Below, one piece after another: positions 7,314 through 14,505 of a DNA stretch of 17,162 nt; position 1 is the stretch's first letter; each line of letters begins with the position of its first letter. Under the pieces are notes generated by a model, which searched no databases, was not told the DNA's origin, and saw only the letters and a list, made by a program, of their open reading frames with translations. A program made the position numbers and the translations under genes. This stretch comes from DASXMX01 sp035483795 (lineage in GTDB: Bacteria > Planctomycetota > Phycisphaerae > Tepidisphaerales > Tepidisphaeraceae): the NCBI GenBank assembly GCA_035483795.1, contig DATHPP010000184.1:1-17162 (forward strand), read 5' to 3'.

Positions 7314-8144
7314 ATGGACCAGTTCCTCAACCTTTCCGGCTTCTTTCGCGCTTTGTCCACCATCCCTTGGTGGGTGATCGCGATTGAAATGCTCCTGATT
7401 GGACTGTTTGTTTTCTGGATTGTGCGCTTCCTGCGGGGAACGCGCGGCGCCCGCCTGCTCAAAGGGATCTCGGTTGTCCTCATCAGCCTGTACATCATTG
7501 TCCGATTGCTCGGCACCGGGTTCGGGCTTCAGCGGATCGAGTTCCTTTATCGCGAATTTCTCTACCTGGCATCGTTCGCAATCATCGTGGTGTTCCAGCC
7601 GGAATTACGGCGGGCGCTGATGCGGCTGGGCGAGACGCGGCTCTTCCGCGGGTGGTCCCAGCAGATCGACGAGGAAATCGCCTCGCTGGTCGAAACCGCC
7701 ACGTATTGTTCGCGCCGGAAAATCGGGGCGCTGATCGCGATCGAGCGCGGCACCCCACTGACGGGCCTGGCCGAGGAAAGCAAAGGCACGCGGTTGAACG
7801 CCGATATCAACGCCGCGCTGCTCAACACGATCTTCTTTCCCAATACCGAACTGCACGATCTTGGCGTGATTATCAGCCAGGGCAAAATTGCCTATGCCGG
7901 CGTGCAGTTCCCCATGGCCGAGGGCGGCGAGCTGGAACGCGAGCTGGGCGCCCGACACCGTGCCGGCGTCGGTTTGAGCCAGGAGACGGATGCCGTCATA
8001 CTGATCGTCTCGGAAGAGACCGGCGACATCAGCATCGCCGAGCGCGGAAGGCTGATTCGCAAACTGACTCCTGAAGGACTTCGAGGCTTGCTGTTCGAAC
8101 TGTTGGGACGGCAAGAAGACCGCTCCTTTCGCCAAGCGGCCTGA
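7314..8144 (+). CDS. cdaA: Membrane diadenylate cyclase CdaA (DisA_N domain)
   Basis: This 276-residue protein makes cyclic di-AMP from two ATP. Three transmembrane helices lie near residues 18-37, 52-68 and 76-95, followed by the family mark VVFQPELRRALMRLGE (92-107). The cyclase domain covers about 120-270 with RHR at 214-216 and the block ILIVSEETGDISIAERGRL. The usual DGA motif is altered: residues 180-186 read LHDLGVI, keeping the Asp (D182) but not the Gly-Ala. ATG 7314 is chosen because GGGGCG at 7305-7310 lies just upstream and the protein then begins at the usual place before the first helix; an in-frame TTG at 7263 would add 17 poorly fitting residues. A TATAGT at 7235-7240 may be its -10. 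A YbbR-domain gene follows after 31 bp. Confidence 0.92.
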   Translation: MDQFLNLSGFFRALSTIPWWVIAIEMLLIGLFVFWIVRFLRGTRGARLLKGISVVLISLYIIVRLLGTGFGLQRIEFLYREFLYLASFAIIVVFQPELRRALMRLGETRLFRGWSQQIDEEIASLVETATYCSRRKIGALIAIERGTPLTGLAEESKGTRLNADINAALLNTIFFPNTELHDLGVIISQGKIAYAGVQFPMAEGGELERELGARHRAGVGLSQETDAVILIVSEETGDISIAERGRLIRKLTPEGLRGLLFELLGRQEDRSFRQAA

Positions 8145-8175
8145 CGACGAAGATTAAGCCGATATTGTAAACGTC

Positions 8176-9300
8176 ATGCCCGACGTACCCGTTCAATCCG
8201 TGTCTGAACGCAGTTCCGTGGAACTGACCTACGCCCCGCCGCGACGAACCTGGAGACGCCGGTTGAACTCAACGATTCGCTCCTGGGCGCGGTCCACTTT
8301 CTCCCGCGAGTCCTACGTCACCAGCCTCAAGTCGCTGCTGTGGGTCGTGCCGCTGACGGTGCTGATCTGGATCTATGCCGAGCGCGAGCAGGTGGTGACG
8401 GCAAACAATGTGGCGATCCGGGTGAAGGCCCCGGAGGATCCGGGGCGCGTCATCCGTTTCGTCCCGGCGACCGATAACATTGTTCACGCCGACCTCCGCG
8501 GACCGCAAGCGTCTATCGACCAGGTCAAGGATTACATCGAAAACACGACCATTCCCATCGAGATCGACCGCTCCCTTACCCGCGGCGAACAACCGATTGA
8601 CATCACTTCGCAGCTCAACAAGCTGCCCGAGGTCGCGAACAAGGGAGTGACGGTTGAGAGGTCGTCAGGCCTTCGCATTTCCATCGATCCGATCGTGGAA
8701 AAAGAAGTCGACGTGAAAGCCCCACCGGATTTTGCCGGGGCCGCGGCTGTCTTTACCCCGACGCGGGTCAGGCTCCGAGGCCCCGAGTCGGAAGTCGAGC
8801 GGGCGTCGCGAAACGGCCAATTGGTTGCCTACGCAAACCTGAATAAATTCGCCTCCCAGCTCGCCGCAGGCGGTACCCAGACGTTGCGCAACGTTCCCCT
8901 CATGCCGCCCACGGAACTCGACGCTGCGGAAATCACGTTCGCGCCGGTGGTCGTCAGCGCGCAGGTCGAGGCCTCCAAAGAGAAAACCATAGTACTGTCT
9001 GTTGTCACAGTATTCGCGGGATACCCCAAGGTCCCCAAAGCCGATCAATATCGCGCTGAGTACGACAACGCCCTACGCGGCGTCCGCGTGACCGGGCCGG
9101 CCGACGAGATCAAAAAACTGGATTCCGGGGCAACGGTCGCCGTCGCCTTCTTCCCGGTGGACCTCGATAATCCCGACATCAACACCAATCGCACGGCGGA
9201 AGTCGTTTTTGCCCTGCCTTACGGCGTCCAACCCTCCGATCAGGACAAAAAGCGAATGGTCACCTACACGCTCGAACTCCGCCCCAAGACCAATCCCTAG
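8176..9300 (+). CDS. YbbR-domain membrane-anchored protein, CdaR-like regulator of CdaA
   Basis: This protein has 374 residues. A basic cytoplasmic stretch (PPRRTWRRRLNSTIRSWAR) precedes one transmembrane helix at about 53-68 (SLLWVVPLTVLIWIYA). The remaining 300 residues would be outside the membrane and contain about three YbbR-like beta repeats: near 75-150 with HADLRGPQASIDQVKDYI, near 185-260 with RVRLRGPESEVERA, and near 270-370 with VRVTGPADEIKKL. In other bacteria CdaR binds CdaA in the membrane and tunes c-di-AMP synthesis, and its gene directly follows cdaA as here. No ribosome site is seen before ATG 8176; a TATTGT at 8163-8168 lies seven bases upstream. The CdaR role is inferred from domain layout and position. 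Confidence 0.9.
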   Translation: MPDVPVQSVSERSSVELTYAPPRRTWRRRLNSTIRSWARSTFSRESYVTSLKSLLWVVPLTVLIWIYAEREQVVTANNVAIRVKAPEDPGRVIRFVPATDNIVHADLRGPQASIDQVKDYIENTTIPIEIDRSLTRGEQPIDITSQLNKLPEVANKGVTVERSSGLRISIDPIVEKEVDVKAPPDFAGAAAVFTPTRVRLRGPESEVERASRNGQLVAYANLNKFASQLAAGGTQTLRNVPLMPPTELDAAEITFAPVVVSAQVEASKEKTIVLSVVTVFAGYPKVPKADQYRAEYDNALRGVRVTGPADEIKKLDSGATVAVAFFPVDLDNPDINTNRTAEVVFALPYGVQPSDQDKKRMVTYTLELRPKTNP

Positions 9301-9329
9301 CGTCCCGCGCACCTGTGACCCGTGCCGAA

Positions 9330-9335
9330 TATAAT
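9330..9335 (+). promoter_or_regulatory. -10 element placed for a leaderless proA transcript
   Basis: A perfect TATAAT ends six bases before ATG 9342, so a transcript starting at the normal distance would begin at or next to the A of the start codon. No -35 is obvious at 16-18 bp. No Shine-Dalgarno precedes either possible start, which suits a leaderless message. Inference from spacing only. Confidence 0.4.
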
Positions 9336-9341
9336 GCCGGC

Positions 9342-10616
9342 ATGGCTGTCGATCGGATTTCCTACGTCGAGGCTTTGGGCAAGTCGGCGCGCAGAGCTTC
9401 CGAACAGCTCGCTACTCTAAACGGCGCGACGAAAATCGCGGCGCTCGGCCGCATCGCCGACGCCATCCGCCAACATCGCAACGCCCTGCTCTTCGCCAAC
9501 GCCCAGGACGTCGAAGCAGCCCAGAAGGCCGATCTCGCCCCAGCCCTGGTCGAGCGATTGAAGCTCGATGAGAAGCGGATCAGTTCGATGGCGGATGGAG
9601 TCGCACAGATCGCGGCCCAAACCGACCCCGCCGGCCAGATCATCGAAGGCTACGTCCGACCCAACGGACTGCGCATCCAGAAAATGCGCGTGCCGCTGGG
9701 CGTCGTGCTCTTTTTTTACGAGAGCCGGCCGAATGTCACCAGTGACGCCGCGGCCCTGTGTCTCAAGAGCGGCAACGCGGTCATCCTTCGCGGGGGAAAG
9801 GAAGCGTTCGAGTCCAATCGGGCGATCGTCACCATCATCAAGGACGCGCTCGGTCTTGAGGGGGTTGATCCCAATGCGGTTCAATTCGTCGAATCCACCG
9901 ATCGCGCGCTCATGCCGGACTTGCTCAAGCTCGACCGCTATATCGACCTGGTGATTCCCCGCGGGGGTGAGAGCCTGATCCGGGCCGTCGTCAAAGATTC
10001 GACCATTCCCGTGCTCAAGCATTTCACCGGCAACTGCCACATCTATATCGATGCCGCGACCGAAGGCATGGAGCAAGAGGTCCGCGACGTTTGCGTCAAT
10101 GCTAAGACCAGCTACCCCGGCGGCGCCGTCTGCAATGCCGTCGAAAAGCTGCTGTTTCACAAGGACGCGGCGTCACGCTTGCTCCCCAGGGTCTGTGCCG
10201 ACCTGGCCGCTAAAGGCGTCGAGATTCGCGGCGACGATGCGGCCCGTGCCATTTATCCCCAGGCAACGCCGGCCGCCGAATCCGACTGGCCGACCGAATA
10301 TCTGGCCTTCACGATCGCGGTCAAAGTCGTCGATTCGCTCGACGCCGCGATCGAGCACATCAACCGGTACGGCAGCCGGCACACCGACGCCATCCTCACC
10401 TCCGACCTCCGCAACGCCGAGCAATTCGTCAAGCGCGTCGACAGCGCCAGCGTCATGGTGAACGCCAGCACGCGTTTTGCCGACGGCGGCGAGTACGGGC
10501 TGGGCGCGGAAATCGGTATCAGCACCGACAAGCTGCATGCCCGCGGCCCTATGGGCGCCGCCGACCTCACCACCTACAAATGGGTCGTCACCGGCGACGG
10601 GCACATCCGCACGTGA
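9342..10616 (+). CDS. proA: Glutamate-5-semialdehyde dehydrogenase ProA
   Basis: This protein of 424 residues from ATG 9342 reduces gamma-glutamyl phosphate to glutamate-5-semialdehyde with NADPH, the second step of proline synthesis. Family blocks are VPLGVVLFFYESRPNVTSDA, LCLKSGNAVILRGGKEA, DLVIPRGGESLIRAV, the catalytic-Cys segment TSYPGGAVCNAVEKLL (C264), and ASTRFADGGEYGLGAEIGIS near the C-terminus. An in-frame GTG at 9315 would add nine residues (TRAEYNAG-like), but a -10 TATAAT lies between the two and no ribosome site precedes 9315, so the ATG is preferred. Between the conserved Pro and Cys there are four residues where I expect two. No proB is in the window, so proA stands alone here. 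Cytoplasmic; assignment is sure. Confidence 0.93.
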   Translation: MAVDRISYVEALGKSARRASEQLATLNGATKIAALGRIADAIRQHRNALLFANAQDVEAAQKADLAPALVERLKLDEKRISSMADGVAQIAAQTDPAGQIIEGYVRPNGLRIQKMRVPLGVVLFFYESRPNVTSDAAALCLKSGNAVILRGGKEAFESNRAIVTIIKDALGLEGVDPNAVQFVESTDRALMPDLLKLDRYIDLVIPRGGESLIRAVVKDSTIPVLKHFTGNCHIYIDAATEGMEQEVRDVCVNAKTSYPGGAVCNAVEKLLFHKDAASRLLPRVCADLAAKGVEIRGDDAARAIYPQATPAAESDWPTEYLAFTIAVKVVDSLDAAIEHINRYGSRHTDAILTSDLRNAEQFVKRVDSASVMVNASTRFADGGEYGLGAEIGISTDKLHARGPMGAADLTTYKWVVTGDGHIRT

Positions 10617-10651
10617 GGTGACGTAGCGATTGGGGAAACGCCAGGTCGTAT

Positions 10652-10737
10652 GGGAGGGCGAGGCGGGCGAGGCTCCTGCCGAGCCGAAGTTGCGGATCTT
10701 AACGAAGCATCCGGCTCGGCAGGAGCCTCGCCCTCCC
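10652..10737. repeat. Long inverted repeat after proA with internal 9-bp duplication
   Basis: The right arm at 10712-10737 is 26 bp. Its reverse complement equals the left arm at 10652-10686 once a tandem copy of the 9-mer GGGCGAGGC is removed, so the two arms are otherwise perfect complements. The loop is 25 bp (10687-10711). The core word is GGCTCCTGCCGAGCC. It starts 36 bp after the proA stop and sits between co-oriented genes. It could fold as a very stable hairpin in RNA, but no T-run follows. The rest of 10617-10823 holds only the leader of the next gene. Confidence 0.8.
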
Positions 10738-10823
10738 GAGACCCATCACGCGAATCAACTTTCTTGCCAGAATCCGCTATTGTTTGTGGGGCTTTGACTG
10801 TGCCCTGAATTTCGGAGTTTTCG

Positions 10824-13406
10824 ATGATGCGATTCTGGTCTCTCACCGCCCTTGCGGGCTGGTTTGTTTTGCTTTCGCCGGCGCCGGGCCTAGCCGCGAC
10901 CTCCCCGCCGCTCCGCCCCCCGGCGGTCCCACTGGTCACCGCTGACCCCTATCTGAGCGTCTGGTCCTGCGCCGATCACCTGACCGACGACGTCACCCGC
11001 CACTGGACCCGGGCGGAGCATTCGCTGGTCAGCCTGATCCGCGTCGACGACCAGGCGTTTCGTCTGATGGGCAACGAGCCCAAGGACGTGCCCGCCCTGC
11101 CGCAGATTTCGGTGGAGGTGCTGCCGACGCGCACCATCTATGGATTTCAGAATCCGGCCGTGCACGTGACGTTGACGTTTCTGACGCCCGCCCTTCCGGA
11201 TGATCTGGACGTGCTATCCCGCCCGCTGACCTACCTGACCTGGGACGTGCGGACGGTGGACGGCAAAGAACACGCGGTTTCGGTGTATTACAGCACCAGT
11301 TCCCAGCTTGCGGTGAACACGCCGGACGAAAAAGTCGCCGGGTCGCGGCCGCAGATCAACGGATTAGTCGCGCTTGCGATCGGGACGGTCGATCAGCCGG
11401 TCCTCCAGAAGAGGGGGGACAACATGCGGATCGATTGGGGCTATGCGTACACGGCCGCACCGGGGACCCCCGCCGCCGCCATCGGCGCCGACGAAGCGTG
11501 CACCACCGCCTTCGTGAGAACCGGTAAGCTTCCGGTCAGCGACGAGAGCGGTGCGCCCCGCGCCGTCAGCGACGATCAGCCCGTCGAGGCGATGGTCCTG
11601 GATTTTCACAACGTCGGCTCCCGGACCAAATCGGGCTGGCTCATGGTGGCGTACGACGACGTCTACAGCATCAATTACTTCGGACGAAAGCTGCGCGGCT
11701 ACTGGCGGCGCGGTGGCGCGCAAGCCGCCGATCTGCTGCTGAAGGCAGCCAGGGATTATCCGCAGCTTGTTCAGAAATGCGCCGCCTTCGACGACGAGCT
11801 CATGGCTGACCTGACCAAAATCGGCGGCGAAAAGTACGCCCAGATCGGCGCCCTGGCCTATCGCCAGTGCCTGGCGGGCAACAAGCTCGTCGCCGACGAC
11901 AACGGTCAGCCGCTGCTCTTTCCCAAGGAAAACACCAGCAATGGCTGCATCGCCACCGTCGACGTCATCTACCCGATGGACCCTCAGTTCCTTCTGTTCA
12001 GCCCGACGCTCACCAAAGCGTCGCTGGCAACGGACCTGAACTACGCCGCTTCCTCGCGATGGAAGTTCCCCTTCGCCCCGCACGACCTGGGCACTTATCC
12101 GCGCGCCACCGGGCAGGTCTACGGAGGCGGCGAACGGACGGAGCGAAACCAGATGATGGTCGAGGAGAGCGGCAACATGATCATCCTTCTGGCCGCCCTG
12201 GCCAAAGTGGAAGGCAACGCCGATTTCGCTTCCGAATACTGGCCGCAGGTCACCAAGTGGGCGAACTACCTCCAGGAGAAAGGGTTCGATCCGGAGAACC
12301 AGCTCTGCACCGACGACTTCGCGGGTCATCTGGCCCACAATTCCAACCTGTCGATCAAAGCGATCGAGGCGCTGGCGGCGTACGGGTTGCTGTGCGACAT
12401 GCGGGGCGATCACGACAATGCACGCAAATACCATCAACTCGCCGTTGATCTGGCCGGCAAATGGGTCAAGGCCGCCGACGACGGCGATCACTTCCGCCTG
12501 GCTTTCGACAAACCGGGCACCTGGAGCCAGAAGTACAACCTCGTCTGGGACCGATTGCTGGGATTCAATCTGTTTCCCCCCGACGTGGCCAGGAAGGAGA
12601 TGGCGTTTTACCTCAAGCACCTCAACAAGTACGGGCTCCCGCTGGACAATCGCAAGCCCTACACGAAGACCGACTGGTCGCTCTGGACGGCAACGCTTAC
12701 CCAATCACCCGATGAGTTTGCCGCGCTGATTTCACCGATTCTCGACTTCGTGAACCAGACGCCGGACCGCGTGCCGTTCTCCGACTATTACTGGACGCAA
12801 ACCGGTCGCGACGCCGGGATGCACGCCCGGCCGGTGATCGGTGGGGTGTTCATCAAGATGCTTTCGGACCCGGCGATCTGGCGGAAGTGGGCCTCGCGTG
12901 ACAAGACGAAGGCTTCGCACTGGGCGCCGGTCCCACCGCCGCCGCGGATTGAGACCGTGGTGCCAACGTCGGAGAAGGAGGTGGTCACCTGGCGATACAC
13001 GACCACGGCGCCGCCGGCGGGGTGGTTCCGGCGGCAGTTCGACGACTCTCCGTGGCAGCAGGGCCCCGCCGGCTTTGGAACGCGCGGGACACCCGGCGCC
13101 GTGGTCCGCACGACCTGGAAGACCGACGACATCTGGGCACGGCGGGACTTCGACTTGACGCAAACGCCGACGCCGTCACTGCACCTCATGGTCCACCACG
13201 ACGACGATGCGGAGGTCTACCTCAACGGCGTCCTGGCCGCCAGGCTTCCGGGATATGTCACCGGGTACGAGCCGGCCTCGATCAGCCCCGCCGCCCTGGA
13301 GACGCTACGGCCCGGCGCCAACACCCTGGCCATCCACTGCCACCAGATTCGAGGGGGCCAATACATCGACGTCGGCCTGGTCAACGTCATCGAACAGGGC
13401 CAGTGA
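10824..13406 (+). CDS. Secreted GtaA-type glutaminase-like protein (DUF4964/DUF5127/DUF4965/DUF1793) with extra C-terminal beta domain
   Basis: This 860-residue protein has a signal peptide (MMRFWSLTALAGWFVLLSP, cleavage likely after ALAA near 25), so it is exported. Residues 30-700 resemble the fungal glutaminase A architecture: an N-terminal region with PAVPLVTADPYLSVWS, a beta-sandwich region, and an alpha/alpha-barrel region with RQCLAGNKLVADDNGQPLLF, ENTSNGCIATVDVIYPMDPQ, GQVYGGGERTERNQMMVEES and TEDFAGHLAHNSNLS-like (CTDDFAGHLAHNSNLSIKAI). Family members are annotated as glutaminases, but in planctomycetes the substrate is not established and glycoside activity is possible. Residues from about 710 form an added module (DSPWQQGPAGFGTRG, LHLMVHHDDDAEVYLNGVLA, GANTLAIHCHQ) typical of a galactose-binding-like jelly roll. 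CGGAG at 10813-10817 lies six bases before ATG 10824. Confidence 0.87.
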   Translation: MMRFWSLTALAGWFVLLSPAPGLAATSPPLRPPAVPLVTADPYLSVWSCADHLTDDVTRHWTRAEHSLVSLIRVDDQAFRLMGNEPKDVPALPQISVEVLPTRTIYGFQNPAVHVTLTFLTPALPDDLDVLSRPLTYLTWDVRTVDGKEHAVSVYYSTSSQLAVNTPDEKVAGSRPQINGLVALAIGTVDQPVLQKRGDNMRIDWGYAYTAAPGTPAAAIGADEACTTAFVRTGKLPVSDESGAPRAVSDDQPVEAMVLDFHNVGSRTKSGWLMVAYDDVYSINYFGRKLRGYWRRGGAQAADLLLKAARDYPQLVQKCAAFDDELMADLTKIGGEKYAQIGALAYRQCLAGNKLVADDNGQPLLFPKENTSNGCIATVDVIYPMDPQFLLFSPTLTKASLATDLNYAASSRWKFPFAPHDLGTYPRATGQVYGGGERTERNQMMVEESGNMIILLAALAKVEGNADFASEYWPQVTKWANYLQEKGFDPENQLCTDDFAGHLAHNSNLSIKAIEALAAYGLLCDMRGDHDNARKYHQLAVDLAGKWVKAADDGDHFRLAFDKPGTWSQKYNLVWDRLLGFNLFPPDVARKEMAFYLKHLNKYGLPLDNRKPYTKTDWSLWTATLTQSPDEFAALISPILDFVNQTPDRVPFSDYYWTQTGRDAGMHARPVIGGVFIKMLSDPAIWRKWASRDKTKASHWAPVPPPPRIETVVPTSEKEVVTWRYTTTAPPAGWFRRQFDDSPWQQGPAGFGTRGTPGAVVRTTWKTDDIWARRDFDLTQTPTPSLHLMVHHDDDAEVYLNGVLAARLPGYVTGYEPASISPAALETLRPGANTLAIHCHQIRGGQYIDVGLVNVIEQGQ

Positions 13407-13434
13407 GTTGGATTAAGGTGCCACGGCCTTCCCC

Positions 13435-13529
13435 GTGACACGGGTTTTCAACCCGTGCTGGCGGCTTACCGGAGAAAAACGACCCGCGTGTCCGCTAGTT
13501 TCTCGGCACGGGTTAAACACCCGTGTCAC
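13435..13529. repeat. REP-like palindromic pair, family B copy 2
   Basis: One unit at 13435-13461 and a facing unit at 13505-13529 match at about 22 of 25 positions when one is reverse-complemented. The left unit agrees with the unit at 7076-7102 at 23 of 27 positions. Its hairpin is CACGGGTT, TTC, AACCCGTG; the stem pair C-G of the first copy is T-A here, so pairing is kept. The sequence just inside the arm (GCTGG then GG and CCGG) is also shared by both copies. It lies between the GtaA-like gene and the oxygenase gene. Confidence 0.75.
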
Positions 13530-13541
13530 ATGTAAAGCACA

Positions 13542-14423
13542 ATGCTCGCCGGCAAGGATCTCAAACATTTACTGAAGCACGGCTACGTGCTCGTTCCCGA
13601 CTTTATGTCGGCACGCGATGTTGACGCGGCCCGCGCCGAATTCCTTCACTACTTTCCGACCTTCGAGGAGCTATCCGCCACGCCGCAGCGGTACGGCTGG
13701 ATCTTCGACAATCCGGAAAACCTCCAGATCGAATTTCCGTTCGCCACCGACACGCTGAACCACAACTCGACCCATCCGCGGATCGTCTCACTGGTCGAGC
13801 AGTTGTTGGGGACGGGCGAGGTCCTGCTTTCGCAGTCGGCGATCTGGGCCAAGTACGCCCGAACCGGTAGCTTCGAGCAGACCATGCACCTGGATTACGA
13901 AGGAAACACCCTGGTCGTCCCGCGCGACGACGGCGCGTTTCGTCAGGTGAACATGATCCTGTACTACAGCGACGTGACCATCGACCTGGGTCCGACCTTC
14001 GTCGTTTCGCAGGCCAAATCGCGGCGGGCAGGGTTGTGGCCGCCATTTCGCCCGAAAAAGAAATACCCTGAGATGTATAAGCATGAGCAGGCGATGACCG
14101 CGCCAGCGGGCAGCCTGCTGGTATTCAGCATGAAGACTTTCCACCGTGCCGGCGAAATCACCGCCGAAGCAGGCGCTCGTTTTTCCCACCACCTGGTCTA
14201 TCGGGGAGCTTGTTGCCCGTTCAACGGCTATCATCAGTACAGCCAGTTTGGCGAGAAGCCGGAGATGAAGCGTTTCATGCAGCGGGCGTTGCCGCGGCAG
14301 CGCGAAGTGCTCGGTTTTCCCCCGCCCGGCCATTCGTATTGGAACCCCCAAACCCTCGCGGCCGTCGCGGAACGCTACCCGCAAATGGACATGACGCCTT
14401 ACCGGACTGTGCAATCCCGATAA
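13542..14423 (+). CDS. Phytanoyl-CoA dioxygenase (PhyH) family Fe(II)/2-oxoglutarate oxygenase
   Basis: A 293-residue cytoplasmic protein of normal length for the family. The N-terminal block LLKHGYVLVPDFMSARDVDA is the typical PhyH opening. The metal triad is H116 and D118 in QTMHLDYEGN and H201 in KTFHRAGE, with R213 in GARFSHHLVYR placed to hold 2-oxoglutarate. The enzyme would hydroxylate a small molecule or lipid; the substrate cannot be predicted. The start ATG 13542 has no Shine-Dalgarno; TGTAAA at 13531-13536 could be a -10 for a nearly leaderless message. A kinase-like gene follows 82 bp after the stop on the same strand. In that gap I see only a short direct repeat GTCAGCGC (17-bp spacing). 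Confidence 0.88.
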   Translation: MLAGKDLKHLLKHGYVLVPDFMSARDVDAARAEFLHYFPTFEELSATPQRYGWIFDNPENLQIEFPFATDTLNHNSTHPRIVSLVEQLLGTGEVLLSQSAIWAKYARTGSFEQTMHLDYEGNTLVVPRDDGAFRQVNMILYYSDVTIDLGPTFVVSQAKSRRAGLWPPFRPKKKYPEMYKHEQAMTAPAGSLLVFSMKTFHRAGEITAEAGARFSHHLVYRGACCPFNGYHQYSQFGEKPEMKRFMQRALPRQREVLGFPPPGHSYWNPQTLAAVAERYPQMDMTPYRTVQSR

Positions 14424-14505
14424 TACTCCTTGCCCTTCATTCCCCGTGTATGGATGATGTGGCGGAAAACGCCGTCAGCGCCTAATTGCAGTCAGCGCTT
14501 GAAGT

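Noticed and set aside
9417..10160. 247-residue open frame on the minus strand
   Set aside because: It is antisense to proA and has no recognisable domain.
11364..12704. 446-residue open frame on the minus strand
   Set aside because: It is antisense to the GtaA-like gene, whose protein has clear family motifs and a signal peptide; the antisense product is low-complexity and is explained by GC-rich codon bias.
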